Below, piece by piece: positions 16,249 through 24,695 of a DNA stretch of 64,000 nt. The stretch is taken from assembly GCF_029338555.1 (NCBI RefSeq), contig NZ_CP119989.1, positions 1,798,001-1,862,000 on the forward strand. The letters run 5' to 3'. Position numbers and translations under genes: made by a program. The notes beneath the pieces were generated by a model. That model had not been told where the DNA came from. It did not search any database and saw nothing but the letters and a program-made list of their open reading frames with translations. This DNA is from Halobaculum marinum. GTDB taxonomy: Archaea; Halobacteriota; Halobacteria; Halobacteriales; Haloferacaceae. Numbering within the stretch: position 1 is the first letter of the stretch; the number at the start of each line of letters is the position of its first letter.

Positions 16249-17235
16249 CTACGCCTGCGGATACCGCGGCGTCTTCGGTTCGGCGATTCGCTCGACTTGG
16301 TCGGCTGTGAGGCCGACCGAGAGGGCGCCGACGTTCTCGCGGAGGTGCTCGCTCGTGCGCGGGCCGATGATGGGCGCCGTCACCGCGTCGCGTTCGAGTA
16401 GCCACGCGAGCGCCACCTGCGCCGGAGAGGCGTCGACCTCGCTGGCCACGTCGCGCACGGCGTCGAGCACGGCCCAGTTCTCCTCGGTGAAGTAGCTCCG
16501 GACGGACTCGGAGGCGGCGCCGCGGGTGCCGTCGTCCGGCCCGGCCCCGCGCTCGTACTTGCCGGTGAGGAAGCCGCCCGCCAACGGCGACCAGGGGATG
16601 ACGCCGACGCCCTCGCCCTCGCACACCTCCAGGAGGTTCGCCTCCTCGTAGCGGGCGACCGCCGAATACTCCGGTTGCATGCAGGTGAACCGCGAGAGGT
16701 CCTCGACGTCGCTGGTGTACAGCGCCTTGGTGAACTGGTAGGCGGTCATCGTCGACGCACCGATGTAGCGGACGCGCCCCGTCTCGACGAGGTAGTCGAG
16801 CGCTTCGAGCGTCTCCTCGATGGGCGTGTCGTCGTCCCAGCGATGGATCTGGTAGAGATCGATGTAGTCAGTGTCGAGGCGGTCGAGGCTCGCCTCGGCC
16901 TGGTCGAGGATGTGCTTTCGCGACAGCCCCGAGGAGTTCGGGCCCTCGCCCATGTCGCCGAACACCTTCGTCGCGAGGACGAGTTCGTCGCGGTTCGCGG
17001 AGGCGACGGCTTCGCCGACGATATCCTCGCTCTCGCCGCGAGAGTAGACGTTGGCGGTGTCGAGGAAGTTGATCCCGAGGTCGAGCGCCTCGTGGATCAA
17101 CTCGACGCTCGCCGCGCGGTCGTTCATCATCCACGGGCGCTCGCTCCCGAAGTTCATACACCCGAGGCACAGTTGCGAGACCTCCAACCCGGTGTCGCCC
17201 AGACGCGTGTACGTCATGTCAACGGCGTCGGTCAT
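16249..17235 (-). CDS. Aldo/keto reductase, tandem copy B
   Basis: 328 aa from ATG 17235, with CTTATT (17260-17265 region) 27 nt upstream. Same fold and tetrad as copy A (FLDTANVY, LATKVFGD, QIHRWDDD). Even the promoter element (CGCTTAT) is duplicated, so both copies are probably expressed on their own. Differences cluster in the last 90 residues and in a short loop after the catalytic Lys (GDMGEG against FGMHDG), regions that shape cofactor and substrate pockets, so the copies may have different specificities. Confidence 0.9.
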   Translation of the reverse strand: MTDAVDMTYTRLGDTGLEVSQLCLGCMNFGSERPWMMNDRAASVELIHEALDLGINFLDTANVYSRGESEDIVGEAVASANRDELVLATKVFGDMGEGPNSSGLSRKHILDQAEASLDRLDTDYIDLYQIHRWDDDTPIEETLEALDYLVETGRVRYIGASTMTAYQFTKALYTSDVEDLSRFTCMQPEYSAVARYEEANLLEVCEGEGVGVIPWSPLAGGFLTGKYERGAGPDDGTRGAASESVRSYFTEENWAVLDAVRDVASEVDASPAQVALAWLLERDAVTAPIIGPRTSEHLRENVGALSVGLTADQVERIAEPKTPRYPQA

Positions 17236-17335
17236 GAGGGGACCCCCGCCCGCGACCCGAATAAGCGCCGGTGATCCGATCGCAGAGTGTGTGCAGATCC
17301 CACGCACACGGGCTCGGAATCGGTCGCAAAGACAA

Positions 17336-17345
17336 TCCTTAAACG
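17336..17345 (+). promoter_or_regulatory. rpl11 promoter
   Basis: TCCTTAAACG has its TTAAA centre 27 nt before ATG 17368: a leaderless promoter separate from that of the L1-L10-L12 operon. Confidence 0.6.
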
Positions 17346-17367
17346 ACGCGACGGGGAATCCGAAAGC

Positions 17368-17856
17368 ATGGCTGGAACCATCGAAGTGCTCGTTCCCGGC
17401 GGCCAGGCCAACCCCGGCCCGCCGCTCGGTCCCGAGCTCGGTCCGACGCCGGTCGACGTGCAGGCGGTCGTCTCCGAGATCAACGACCAGACTGCCGCGT
17501 TCGACGGCATGGAGGTGCCCGTCACCGTCGAGTACGACGACGACGGCTCCTTCAGCATCGAAGTCGGCGTCCCGCCGACGGCGGAACTGATCAAAGACGA
17601 GGTCGGCTTCGACACGGGCTCGGGTGAGCCCCAGAAGGACTTCGTCGCCGACATGACCGTCGAGCAGGTGAAGAAGGTCGCAGAGCAGAAGATCTCCGAC
17701 CTGCTCGCGTACGACGTGAAGGCCGCGGCCAAGGAGGTCGGCGGCACGTGCGCGTCTCTCGGCGTCACCATCGACGGCGAGGACGCCCGCACGTTCGACG
17801 ACCGCGTCGACGCCGGCGAGTACGACGACATCCTCGCCGAAGAAGCGTCGGCGTAA
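17368..17856 (+). CDS. rpl11: Large-subunit ribosomal protein L11 (uL11)
   Basis: 162 aa, full length. It begins TIEVLVPGGQANPGPPLG with the Pro-rich 22-PGPPLGP loop of the N-terminal domain; the C-terminal RNA-binding domain (about 75-145) contains KDFVADMTVEQVKKVAEQK. It binds the 23S GTPase-associated centre and the base of the L10/L12 stalk. It has its own promoter, and a PHP-family gene lies between it and rpl1. ATG 17368 gives the family N-terminus. Confidence 0.97.
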   Translation: MAGTIEVLVPGGQANPGPPLGPELGPTPVDVQAVVSEINDQTAAFDGMEVPVTVEYDDDGSFSIEVGVPPTAELIKDEVGFDTGSGEPQKDFVADMTVEQVKKVAEQKISDLLAYDVKAAAKEVGGTCASLGVTIDGEDARTFDDRVDAGEYDDILAEEASA

Positions 17857-17882
17857 CTCGGGTTCCACTTCACTCCACTTCT

Positions 17883-17917
17883 CGCGACGCGGCCGCCGAT
17901 GCTCGGCGGTCGTCGCG
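17883..17917 (+). terminator. Stem-loop downstream of rpl11
   Basis: CGCGACG (17883-17889) pairs with CGTCGCG (17911-17917), and CCGCCGA with TCGGCGG inside it, giving a strong hairpin 27 nt after the rpl11 stop. No long T-run follows, so an mRNA 3'-end or stability role is as likely as termination. Confidence 0.35.
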
Positions 17918-18082
17918 TCCTGCTCGGCCGCCAGCGGCAGCTTCGTGCAGCGGGTCCGGGTGGGGCGGGTATTGTTCGGTGGTGGGAGACACACCGAGGT
18001 TGCACCGCTCTCGGTAGGCGCTCCGTTTCACCGCCGCTGTGAGCGACAGAGGGGTTAACCTCGCGCCGACCGGTTGTCAGGT

Positions 18083-18895
18083 ATGCACGACTACCACGCC
18101 CACTCGGTGTACTCCGACGGCGGCCACCTCGAGCGGATGCTCGACGCCGCCACCGACGCCGGGCTCGACGGGGTGGGGTTCGCCGACCACTGCTCGGTGA
18201 CGCGCGACCCGCACTGGCGTGCGAAGCGCAACCAGCACGCCCGCAACTTCGACCTCACCTACGAGCGCCGCCGGACCTCCATCGAGTCGCTCCGCCAGGA
18301 GCGCGACATCGCCATCTACGACGCCGTCGAAGTGGACTACGAACCCGGCGCCGAACCCCGCATCGACGCGTTCCTCGCCGACGCGAACTTCGACTACGCG
18401 CTCGGGAGCGTCCACTACGTCGGCGAGCACACGGTCTTCTCCTTCGAGGACTTCTCGACGCCCGACACGCCCGACCCGGAGACGGTCGTCGCCGACTACT
18501 ACGACGCGGTCGTCGCGCTCGCGTCGTCAGACCTGTTCGAGGTCGCCGCCCACGTCGACGTGGTGGAGGCACACCCCCAGCTCGCGGGGCTGCGCACCGA
18601 CGAGCAGGTGCGCCGCGTCGCCGACGCGTTCGCCGCCTCCCGGACGGTGCCGGAGGTGAACGCAAAGCGAGTGGCCCGCGACGGCGACCTCGACCTCCAC
18701 CCGACGGACGACCTGTTGGCGGCGCTGGTCGACCGCGGCGTCGCGTTCACGGTCGGCACCGACGCCCACCGCCCCGAGGAGTTCGACGAGCGCGTCGCCG
18801 CCCTCGAGCGCGTCTGCGAGCGACACGGCATCGACCCGGTGTCGCCGCTGTCGGTCGCCGGCAGGTCGGAGGCGTGGCCGGCCACGGCGGAGTAG
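18083..18895 (+). CDS. PHP-domain phosphoesterase (histidinol-phosphatase-like)
   Basis: 270 aa from ATG 18083; the box GGTTAACC lies 28 nt upstream (leaderless). PHP metal ligands are visible: HAHS at residues 4-7, ADHC near residue 35, a Glu in EVDYE near 88, GSVHY near 112, HVDVVE near 155 and TDAHRP near 232. Family members are trinuclear-metal phosphoesterases such as HisK-type histidinol-phosphate phosphatase; many haloarchaeal paralogues have unassigned substrates. It sits between rpl11 and rpl1, which are usually adjacent in haloarchaea. Histidine biosynthesis is possible but no his gene is nearby. Confidence 0.85.
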   Translation: MHDYHAHSVYSDGGHLERMLDAATDAGLDGVGFADHCSVTRDPHWRAKRNQHARNFDLTYERRRTSIESLRQERDIAIYDAVEVDYEPGAEPRIDAFLADANFDYALGSVHYVGEHTVFSFEDFSTPDTPDPETVVADYYDAVVALASSDLFEVAAHVDVVEAHPQLAGLRTDEQVRRVADAFAASRTVPEVNAKRVARDGDLDLHPTDDLLAALVDRGVAFTVGTDAHRPEEFDERVAALERVCERHGIDPVSPLSVAGRSEAWPATAE

Positions 18896-18937
18896 CGACC
18901 GTGTGAACGGTGGACGCGGCGGCGAGGGCTTCGACGG

Positions 18938-18946
18938 TCTTAAGTG
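18938..18946 (+). promoter_or_regulatory. Promoter of the rpl1-rpl10-rpl12 operon
   Basis: TCTTAAGTG centred near 18942 predicts a transcription start near 18967 and so a leader of about 66 nt. This is one of the few clearly leadered transcripts in the window. Confidence 0.55.
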
Positions 18947-18966
18947 TCGCGTGGGCGGACCTGACG

Positions 18967-19028
18967 GTGAGACAGGCGTACGCCTGTTTCACTGACCCGT
19001 AGGAGCATTCCTGCGTACTACGGAGGTG
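18967..19028 (+). promoter_or_regulatory. Structured rpl1 leader, candidate L1-binding autoregulatory element
   Basis: Two structures are visible. The first is a 12-bp near-palindrome: GTGAGACAGGCG (18967-18978) faces CGCCTGTTTCAC (18981-18992) with one G-U pair. The second is CCGTAG (18997-19002) against CTACGG (19018-19023), with inner AGGA/TCCT pairing and an asymmetric internal loop. The 3' arm of the second structure overlaps GGAGGTG (19022-19028), the Shine-Dalgarno of rpl1. L1 is known to repress its own operon in archaea by binding a leader that mimics its 23S rRNA site; stem-asymmetric loop-stem is that shape. Confidence 0.6.
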
Positions 19029-19032
19029 AAAA

Positions 19033-19671
19033 ATGGCAGATTCAATCGAGGACGCAGTAACCCAGGCACTGGAGGACGCCCCCGCTCGCAACTTCCGCGA
19101 GACCGTGGACTTGGCGATCAACCTTCGGGACCTGGACCTCAACGACCCGTCGAATCGAGTCGACGACGAAGTCGTGCTCCCGGCCGGCACCGGCCAGGAG
19201 ACACAGATCGTCGTCATTGCAGAGGGTGAGACAGCCCTCCGTGCGGAAGACGTCGCCGACAGAGTCCTGTCCGGCAGCGACCTCTCGGATCTCGCATCCG
19301 AAGAGGGCGAGGCCAAGGATCTCGCCGATGAAACGGACTTCTTCATCGCCGAGGCCGACATGATGCAGGACGTCGCGTCCAACCTCGGGCGTATCCTGGG
19401 GCCGCGTGGCAAGATGCCCACGCCGCTCCAGCCCGACGACGACGTTGTCGAGACCGTCAACCGCATGAAGAACACCGTCCAGCTCCGCTCCCGGGACCGC
19501 CGCACGTTCCACACGCGCGTCGGCGCCCAGGACATGACCGCGGACGAGATCGCCGACAACATCGACGTGATCGTCCGCCGGCTGGAGGCGGACCTCGAGA
19601 AGGGGCCGCTCAACATCGACGCGATCTACGTCAAGACGACGATGGGTCCGTCCGTGGAGGTGCCCGTATGA
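19033..19671 (+). CDS. rpl1: Large-subunit ribosomal protein L1 (uL1)
   Basis: 212 aa, typical archaeal length. It starts [17 protein letters not shown]; the two-domain fold is marked by [15 protein letters not shown] (about residues 117-131) and the end [12 protein letters not shown]. It binds the 23S L1 stalk and probably its own mRNA leader. GGAGGTG lies 5 nt before the ATG, unlike the leaderless norm here, as expected for a translationally regulated first cistron. The stop overlaps the rpl10 start by 4 nt. Confidence 0.97.
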   Translation: MADSIEDAVTQALEDAPARNFRETVDLAINLRDLDLNDPSNRVDDEVVLPAGTGQETQIVVIAEGETALRAEDVADRVLSGSDLSDLASEEGEAKDLADETDFFIAEADMMQDVASNLGRILGPRGKMPTPLQPDDDVVETVNRMKNTVQLRSRDRRTFHTRVGAQDMTADEIADNIDVIVRRLEADLEKGPLNIDAIYVKTTMGPSVEVPV

Positions 19672-20714
19672 GCAGCTCCGCAGAAGAGCGCAAGACGGAG
19701 ACCATCCCCGAGTGGAAGCGCGAGGAGGTCGCCGAGCTCGTCGCGTTCGTCGAGTCGTACGACGCCGTCGGCGTCGTCGACCTGACGGGCATCCCGAGCC
19801 GGCAGCTCCAGGACATGCGCCGCGACCTGCACGGGCAGGCCGCGCTGCGGATGTCCCGCAACACGCTCATCCAGCGCGCGCTGGACGAGGTCGACGCCGG
19901 CATCGAAGACCTCGACGAGTTCGTCTCGGGCCACGTCGGCCTCATCGGGACGGACGACAACCCCTTCGGGCTGTACAAGCAGCTCGAGGCGTCGAAGACC
20001 TCCGCCCCCATCGCGGCGGGCGAAGTCGCCCCGAACGACATCGTCATCCCCGAGGGTGACACGGGGGTCGACCCCGGTCCGTTCGTCGGCGAACTCCAAC
20101 AGGTCGGCGCCGACGCGCGCATCCAGGAGGGCTCCATCCAGGTGCTCTCCGACTCGCACGTCCTGGACGCCGGCGAGGTCGTCTCGAACGACCTCGCGGG
20201 TGTGCTGGGCGAACTCGGCATCGAGCCGAAGGAAGTCGGGCTGGACCTGCGCGCCGTCTTCGCGGACGGCGTGCTGTTCGAGCCGGACGAGCTCGCCATC
20301 GACGTGGACGAGTACCGCGCGGACGTCCAGTCCGCCGCGGCGGCGGCGCGCAACCTCTCGGTCAACGCCGCCTACCCGACCGCCCGCACCGCGGGCACCC
20401 TGCTCGGCAAGGCCGCCGGCGAGGCGAAGTCCGTCGGCCTGTTCGCCGCCATCGAGGACGAGGAACTCATGCCCGACCTCGTGGCCCGCGCGGACGCACA
20501 GCTGCGCTCGCTCGCGGCCGCCATCGACGACGACGAGGCGCTCCCCGAGGAGCTCCGCGGCGTCGAGGCGCCCGCGGCCGAACCGGCTGCCGAGGAGACG
20601 GACGAATCGAGCGACGACGAGGACACGGAAGCCGAGCCTGCCGACGACGGCGCCGACGACGACGACGAAGACGACGGCGACGGCGCGGAAGGCCTCGGCG
20701 CGATGTTCGGATAA
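19668..20714 (+). CDS. rpl10: Large-subunit ribosomal protein L10 (uL10, stalk base P0)
   Basis: 348 aa, the usual archaeal P0 size. The N-terminal rRNA-binding domain (about 1-110; [18 protein letters not shown]), an insertion domain, helices that dock L12 dimers (about 225-290) and a very acidic flexible tail ending EGLGAMFG. The terminal peptide matches the end of L12 (EGLGELFG), the shared stalk motif that contacts translational GTPases. Translation is coupled to rpl1 by ATGA at 19668-19671. Confidence 0.97.
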   Translation: MSSSAEERKTETIPEWKREEVAELVAFVESYDAVGVVDLTGIPSRQLQDMRRDLHGQAALRMSRNTLIQRALDEVDAGIEDLDEFVSGHVGLIGTDDNPFGLYKQLEASKTSAPIAAGEVAPNDIVIPEGDTGVDPGPFVGELQQVGADARIQEGSIQVLSDSHVLDAGEVVSNDLAGVLGELGIEPKEVGLDLRAVFADGVLFEPDELAIDVDEYRADVQSAAAAARNLSVNAAYPTARTAGTLLGKAAGEAKSVGLFAAIEDEELMPDLVARADAQLRSLAAAIDDDEALPEELRGVEAPAAEPAAEETDESSDDEDTEAEPADDGADDDDEDDGDGAEGLGAMFG

Positions 20715-20732
20715 ACACCACTACACAGGACC

Positions 20733-21074
20733 ATGGAATACGTTTACGCTGCACTCATCCTGAACGAGACGGGCGAAGAGATCAACGAGGACAACGTCAC
20801 GGCGGTGCTCGAAGCCGCCGGCGTCGACGTCGAGGAATCCCGCGTGAAGGCCCTCGTGGCCGCGCTGGAGGACGTCGACATCGAGGAGGCCATCGAGACG
20901 GCCGCCGCTGCGCCCGCCGCGGGCGCCGCGGGCGGCGCCGCTGGCGGCTCCGACGACGAGGCGGAGGCCGACGACGGCGACGACGACGCCGAGGAGGAGG
21001 CCGCCGACGAGGCCGACGACGACGACGACGAGGACGAGAGCTCGGGCGAGGGCCTGGGCGAGCTGTTCGGCTAA
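20733..21074 (+). CDS. rpl12: Large-subunit ribosomal protein L12 (archaeal P1)
   Basis: 113 aa. The N-terminal dimerisation/L10-binding helices ([18 protein letters not shown]) are followed by an Ala/Gly-rich hinge (about 64-78), an acidic segment and the GTPase-recruiting end EGLGELFG. It lies 18 nt after rpl10 as the third gene of the operon. Present in several dimers per ribosome. Confidence 0.97.
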   Translation: MEYVYAALILNETGEEINEDNVTAVLEAAGVDVEESRVKALVAALEDVDIEEAIETAAAAPAAGAAGGAAGGSDDEAEADDGDDDAEEEAADEADDDDDEDESSGEGLGELFG

Positions 21075-21246
21075 CGCCGGCAGGTCACCTCGACTCGTTC
21101 GATCCACCCGAGATCACCACTTCTTTCGACGCCACACCCGCCAGCGACGGCGCCGCCGGACCCTCTCAGCGTGATCTGACTCGTCGGCACTCGCGTCCCG
21201 CCACACACCGAGTGTTGAAGGCCGAAGCCGCGACCACTCCCGCGCG

Positions 21247-22470
21247 GTGTCTCCCCTCGCCGATCCGACCGCCGGCACGCTCCTCCTCGCGTACACGCTC
21301 GCGGGCTGTGCGCTCGGCTGTTGCAGCGGCCTGATCCCGGGCCTGCACGCCAACAACTTCGCGTTCCTGCTCGCGTCGCTCGCGCCGGCGGTGGACGCCC
21401 CGCCGCTCCCCCTCGGCTGTGCGATGCTCGCGGCGGGCGTCGTCCACACGTTCCTCGACGTGGTGCCGTCGCTCGCACTCGGCGTACCGGACGCCGCGAT
21501 GGCCGCCGCCGCGCTCCCGGGGCACCGACTCGTCGCCGAGGGTCGCGGTCGCGAGGCGCTCCGGCTGTCTGCGGTCGGCTCCGGGCTGGCACTCGTGACC
21601 GCGGTTCCACTCGCCGTCGGCGTCACCGCGGCGATGCGGGTGGCGTACCCGTATCTGCGCCGGTGGCTCCCGCTCGTCCTCGCCGCCGTCGCACTCCTCC
21701 TCGTCGTCACCGAGGCGTCGACGCGGCGACGGCTGGCTGGCGCGGTGACGTTCTCCACGGCAACCGCGCTTGGACTGGTCGCCCTCGACGCGCCCGCCAC
21801 GGGCGTCGTCTCCGCGGGTGGCGTCCTGGCCCCGCTGTTCGCCGGCTTGTTCGGCGTCCCGGTGCTCGTCGACGCCGCCGACGGCGCCGGCGTCCCGCCA
21901 CAGGCGGACGCCCGGGTCGGACTCTCTCACACCGCGGTGACCGGGGCGGCGGTGGCGGGCGCGGGCGGCGGCGCAGCGGTGGGCTACCTCCCGGGCATCT
22001 CCGCGGGCGTGGCCGCGGTGCTCGCGCTCCCGGCGACACCGGGTCACGATCCCGTCCGCGAGTACGTCGTCGCCACCAGCGGGGCGAACACGGCGACGGC
22101 GGTGTTTGCGCTGTTCGCCTACGCGGCGTTCGACGCCCCGCGCTCGGGCGTGCTCGTCGCCATGCGCGACGCGGGTGTCGAGGCAGTGCTGCCGCCGATG
22201 CTGGCGGTGCTCGTGCTCGCGGGCGCCGTCGGAGCCCTCGGCGTCGTCGTCGCCGGCGACACGGCGCTCCGCGTGGTCGGGGCGCTCCCGCACCGTCCCC
22301 TCGTCGTCGGGGTGGTGGTGGGACTGGTCGGCCTCGCAGCCGCGTTCGCCGGCACCACTGGCGTCGTGGTGTTCCTCGCTGCCTCGGTCGTCGGCTTCGT
22401 GCCGGTCCGACTGGGCTGTCGCCGGGTCCACCTGATGGGGGTGTTGCTCGGACCGCTGATCGTCCCGTGA
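21247..22470 (+). CDS. TctA-like integral membrane protein (COG1784, tripartite tricarboxylate permease family)
   Basis: 407 aa from GTG 21247. Strongly hydrophobic with about 10-11 transmembrane segments. GLIPGLHANN (about residues 27-36) and GYLPGISAG (about 247-255) are the repeated PG-x-N/PG-x-S loops of the TctA/DUF112 family, marking an internal inverted duplication. No TctB/TctC partner is nearby, which is normal for archaeal members of unknown function. A 172-bp gap follows rpl12; no clear promoter box was found, so the GTG start is less certain than the frame. Confidence 0.82.
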   Translation: MSPLADPTAGTLLLAYTLAGCALGCCSGLIPGLHANNFAFLLASLAPAVDAPPLPLGCAMLAAGVVHTFLDVVPSLALGVPDAAMAAAALPGHRLVAEGRGREALRLSAVGSGLALVTAVPLAVGVTAAMRVAYPYLRRWLPLVLAAVALLLVVTEASTRRRLAGAVTFSTATALGLVALDAPATGVVSAGGVLAPLFAGLFGVPVLVDAADGAGVPPQADARVGLSHTAVTGAAVAGAGGGAAVGYLPGISAGVAAVLALPATPGHDPVREYVVATSGANTATAVFALFAYAAFDAPRSGVLVAMRDAGVEAVLPPMLAVLVLAGAVGALGVVVAGDTALRVVGALPHRPLVVGVVVGLVGLAAAFAGTTGVVVFLAASVVGFVPVRLGCRRVHLMGVLLGPLIVP

Positions 22471-22588
22471 ACGCGAGCCCCACAGATCCGGGTTGGGTAC
22501 GAGACCGGACCGCCGGACGCGAGCGACCCGGCGGCCACGTGCCGGCTGAAAGACAACCGTTAAAAGTCGCGCGCCGGTCTCTAGCCCT

Positions 22589-22774
22589 ATGAGCCAGTCA
22601 GAGTCGGACCAGCGCTCCGAGCGGCGCTGTGTCTCCTGTGGCATCAACGTCGCTGGCACGGCGGCGGCGACGTTCAAGTGCCCCGACTGCGGCACGCAGA
22701 TCAGTCGCTGCGCGAAGTGCCGCAAGCAGAGCAACCTGTACGAGTGCACGGACTGCGGCTTCCGGGGGCCCTAA
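22589..22774 (+). CDS. HVO_2753-like small zinc-finger protein
   Basis: 61 aa with four CxxC-type pairs: CVSC (about 15-18), CPDC (about 31-34), CAKC (about 41-44) and CTDC (about 53-56), giving two zinc sites. Closely resembles the Haloferax HVO_2753 family (DUF1610-like), a characterised two-zinc-finger microprotein linked to swarming and biofilm formation. The promoter box GTTAAAA lies 27 nt upstream of ATG 22589. Two nt separate its stop from the aEF-1 beta start. Confidence 0.88.
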   Translation: MSQSESDQRSERRCVSCGINVAGTAAATFKCPDCGTQISRCAKCRKQSNLYECTDCGFRGP

Positions 22775-22776
22775 CG

Positions 22777-23043
22777 ATGGGGAAGGTCGCCGCGAAGATG
22801 AAGGTCATGCCGCAAAGTCCCGAGATCGACCTCGACGAACTCCAGCAGAAGCTGGAGGAGTCGCTCCCGCAGGGAGCGGAGATCCGTACCGTCGAGCGTG
22901 ACGACGTCGCGTTCGGCCTCGTCGCCCTCCTGCCGATGGTCGTCGTCCCCGACGACGCCGGCGGAACGGAGGCCGTCGAGGAGGCGTTCTCCGGCGTCGA
23001 GGGCGTCGAGTCCGCGAAGGTCGAAGAAGTCGGCCGCCTGTAA
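22777..23043 (+). CDS. ef1b: Translation elongation factor aEF-1 beta
   Basis: 88 aa, typical of archaeal EF-1 beta (the guanine-exchange domain only). It begins [20 protein letters not shown] and ends in the conserved [15 protein letters not shown]. It recycles aEF-1A-GDP to GTP. Co-transcribed with the zinc-finger gene 2 nt upstream; the pairing is conserved in haloarchaea, hinting at a link between that microprotein and translation. Confidence 0.95.
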   Translation: MGKVAAKMKVMPQSPEIDLDELQQKLEESLPQGAEIRTVERDDVAFGLVALLPMVVVPDDAGGTEAVEEAFSGVEGVESAKVEEVGRL

Positions 23044-23231
23044 GCCGGCCACTCGGGGACCGCGCCCGGTCCCAATTTCTCGCAGTTCACCAGACCCACC
23101 AGCCGAGCCGGTAGCTCGGCGACCTCGGCCGGCGTCGCGTGTTACGATTCGAAACTCGAAACCGCGAGACGGCGCCCCATCCGGGCGAAGGGTTAATCAC
23201 TCCCCGCCGTCAGGCTACGTCAGACATTCAC

Positions 23232-23678
23232 ATGGGGATGTACGACCGAATCCTCGTTCCGACTGACGGCTCCGACGGCGTCGAGCGCGCGGTCCGCCAC
23301 GCGGTCGACCTCGCGGTCGAGCACGGGGCGACCGTCCACGCGTTGTACGTCGTCAACTCGGCGTCGTACGCGGGGATGCCGATGGAGTCGAGTTGGGAGG
23401 GGATCGACGAGATGCTCCGCAGCGACGCCGATGACGCCGTCTCGCTCGTGGAGGCGCTCGGCGACGACTACGAGGTCCCGGTCGAGACGGCGGTCGTGGA
23501 CGGGTCGCCGAGCAGAGAGATCGTCCGCTACGCCGAGGACAACGACTGCGACCTGATCGTGATGGGCACACACGGCCGCGGCGGGATCGATCGGCTCCTG
23601 CTCGGAAGCGTCGCAGAGAAGGTCGTCCGGGCGTCGAACGTGCCGGTGTTGACGGTGCGCGTGACCGACCGGAACTGA
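23232..23678 (+). CDS. UspA-family universal stress protein (ATP-binding type)
   Basis: 148 aa. Begins MYDRILVPTDGSDGVERAV (an alternative ATG lies two codons in at 23238) and carries the ATP-binding pattern G-2x-G-9x-G(S/T) in MGTHGRGGIDRLLLGS near residue 115. Single-domain, cytoplasmic. The nearest AT-rich box (GGTTAATC, about 23192-23199) is about 37 nt upstream, so a short leader is likely. Convergent with birA. Confidence 0.93.
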   Translation: MGMYDRILVPTDGSDGVERAVRHAVDLAVEHGATVHALYVVNSASYAGMPMESSWEGIDEMLRSDADDAVSLVEALGDDYEVPVETAVVDGSPSREIVRYAEDNDCDLIVMGTHGRGGIDRLLLGSVAEKVVRASNVPVLTVRVTDRN

Positions 23679-23717
23679 CCGACCGGACTCGGCCTCTCCT
23701 CGCGGGTTCTCGCGTGT

Positions 23718-24695
23718 TCACTCCGCCGCCGGGCGGAGGTGCTCGCAGTCACCCGCGGTCACGCGAACCGTGTCGTCGCCGGTGTCGACGAGGAGCGCGC
23801 CGGGGAACTCGACGCCGACGGCCTCGCCTTCGACGACGCCGCCGGGCGTGTCGACACGGACGCGGCGACCGACCGTGTCGGCGTACTCCTCCCACGCGTC
23901 GACCGCGCCGCGGAGGTCGCCCCGGAGCGCGTCGAACTCCTTGACGATCCGTTGGACGAGCACGTGCCTGTCGACCGGGTCGCCGCGCTCGGCGAGGAGA
24001 CTCGTCGCGTCAGCGTCCGGTGGGAGGTCGGCGGGGTCGACGTTCGCGTTGAGGCCGACGCCGATCACGAGCCACGAGACGCGGTCCGCCTCCCCCTCCA
24101 TCTCGGTCAAGATCCCGCACAGTTTCCGCCCGCCACGCTCGCCGCCGTCGCCGACCAACACGTCGTTGGGCCACTTGATCCGTGCGTCGACGCCGGCCTC
24201 CCGGCAGGCGCGCGTGACCGCGACCGCCATCGCGAGGGTGTACGCCGGCGCGTGCGCCGGAGGGACCTCCGGGCGACACACAACGGAGAGCCAGACGCCG
24301 CCGGGCGGGGACACCCACTCGCGGTCGAGGCGGCCGCGCGAGGCGGTCTGCTCGTCGGCGACGACCACCACGTCGCGAGCACCGGCGGCGGCCACCTCGC
24401 GCGCGCGGTCGTTCGTCGACCCGACGCTGTCGTGGTAGTCGACGGCGAACGGGCCGTCCAGGCCGTAGGCGATAGCCTCGCCAGAGTAGCCCGACACGTC
24501 GCCCACGACGTACCCGTCGTCGGTGCTGTCGACGGCGAGGCCGGCGTCGCGGAGCGCCTCGACGTGGTTCCAGATGGCGGCGCGCGACACGCCCACCTCG
24601 TCGGCGAGCGCCGGCCCCGAGACGGGACCGTCGGCGAGGGCGTCGAGGAGGCGCCGGCGCGTGGCTGGGAGGCCCGCCTCGACGGCGTCGCTCAC
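23718..24695 (-). CDS. birA: Bifunctional biotin repressor/biotin-protein ligase BirA
   Basis: 325 aa from GTG 24695. N-terminal winged helix (residues 8-65; PVSGPALADEVGVSRAAIWN), central ligase domain with the biotinyl-AMP loop (TASRGRLDREW, about 115) and KWPNDVL (about 172), and a C-terminal SH3-like domain (about 275-325). It attaches biotin to acyl-CoA carboxylases and may repress biotin genes, none of which are in the window. The GTG overlaps the stop of the upstream Usp-like gene (GTGA, 24692-24695), so expression is coupled. Confidence 0.95.
   Translation of the reverse strand: MSDAVEAGLPATRRRLLDALADGPVSGPALADEVGVSRAAIWNHVEALRDAGLAVDSTDDGYVVGDVSGYSGEAIAYGLDGPFAVDYHDSVGSTNDRAREVAAAGARDVVVVADEQTASRGRLDREWVSPPGGVWLSVVCRPEVPPAHAPAYTLAMAVAVTRACREAGVDARIKWPNDVLVGDGGERGGRKLCGILTEMEGEADRVSWLVIGVGLNANVDPADLPPDADATSLLAERGDPVDRHVLVQRIVKEFDALRGDLRGAVDAWEEYADTVGRRVRVDTPGGVVEGEAVGVEFPGALLVDTGDDTVRVTAGDCEHLRPAAE

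Noticed and set aside
17857..18082. tRNA or small RNA between rpl11 and the PHP gene
   Set aside because: The region folds into a strong hairpin, but no T-loop (GGTTCRA) or cloverleaf is present; a terminator or stability hairpin explains it better.
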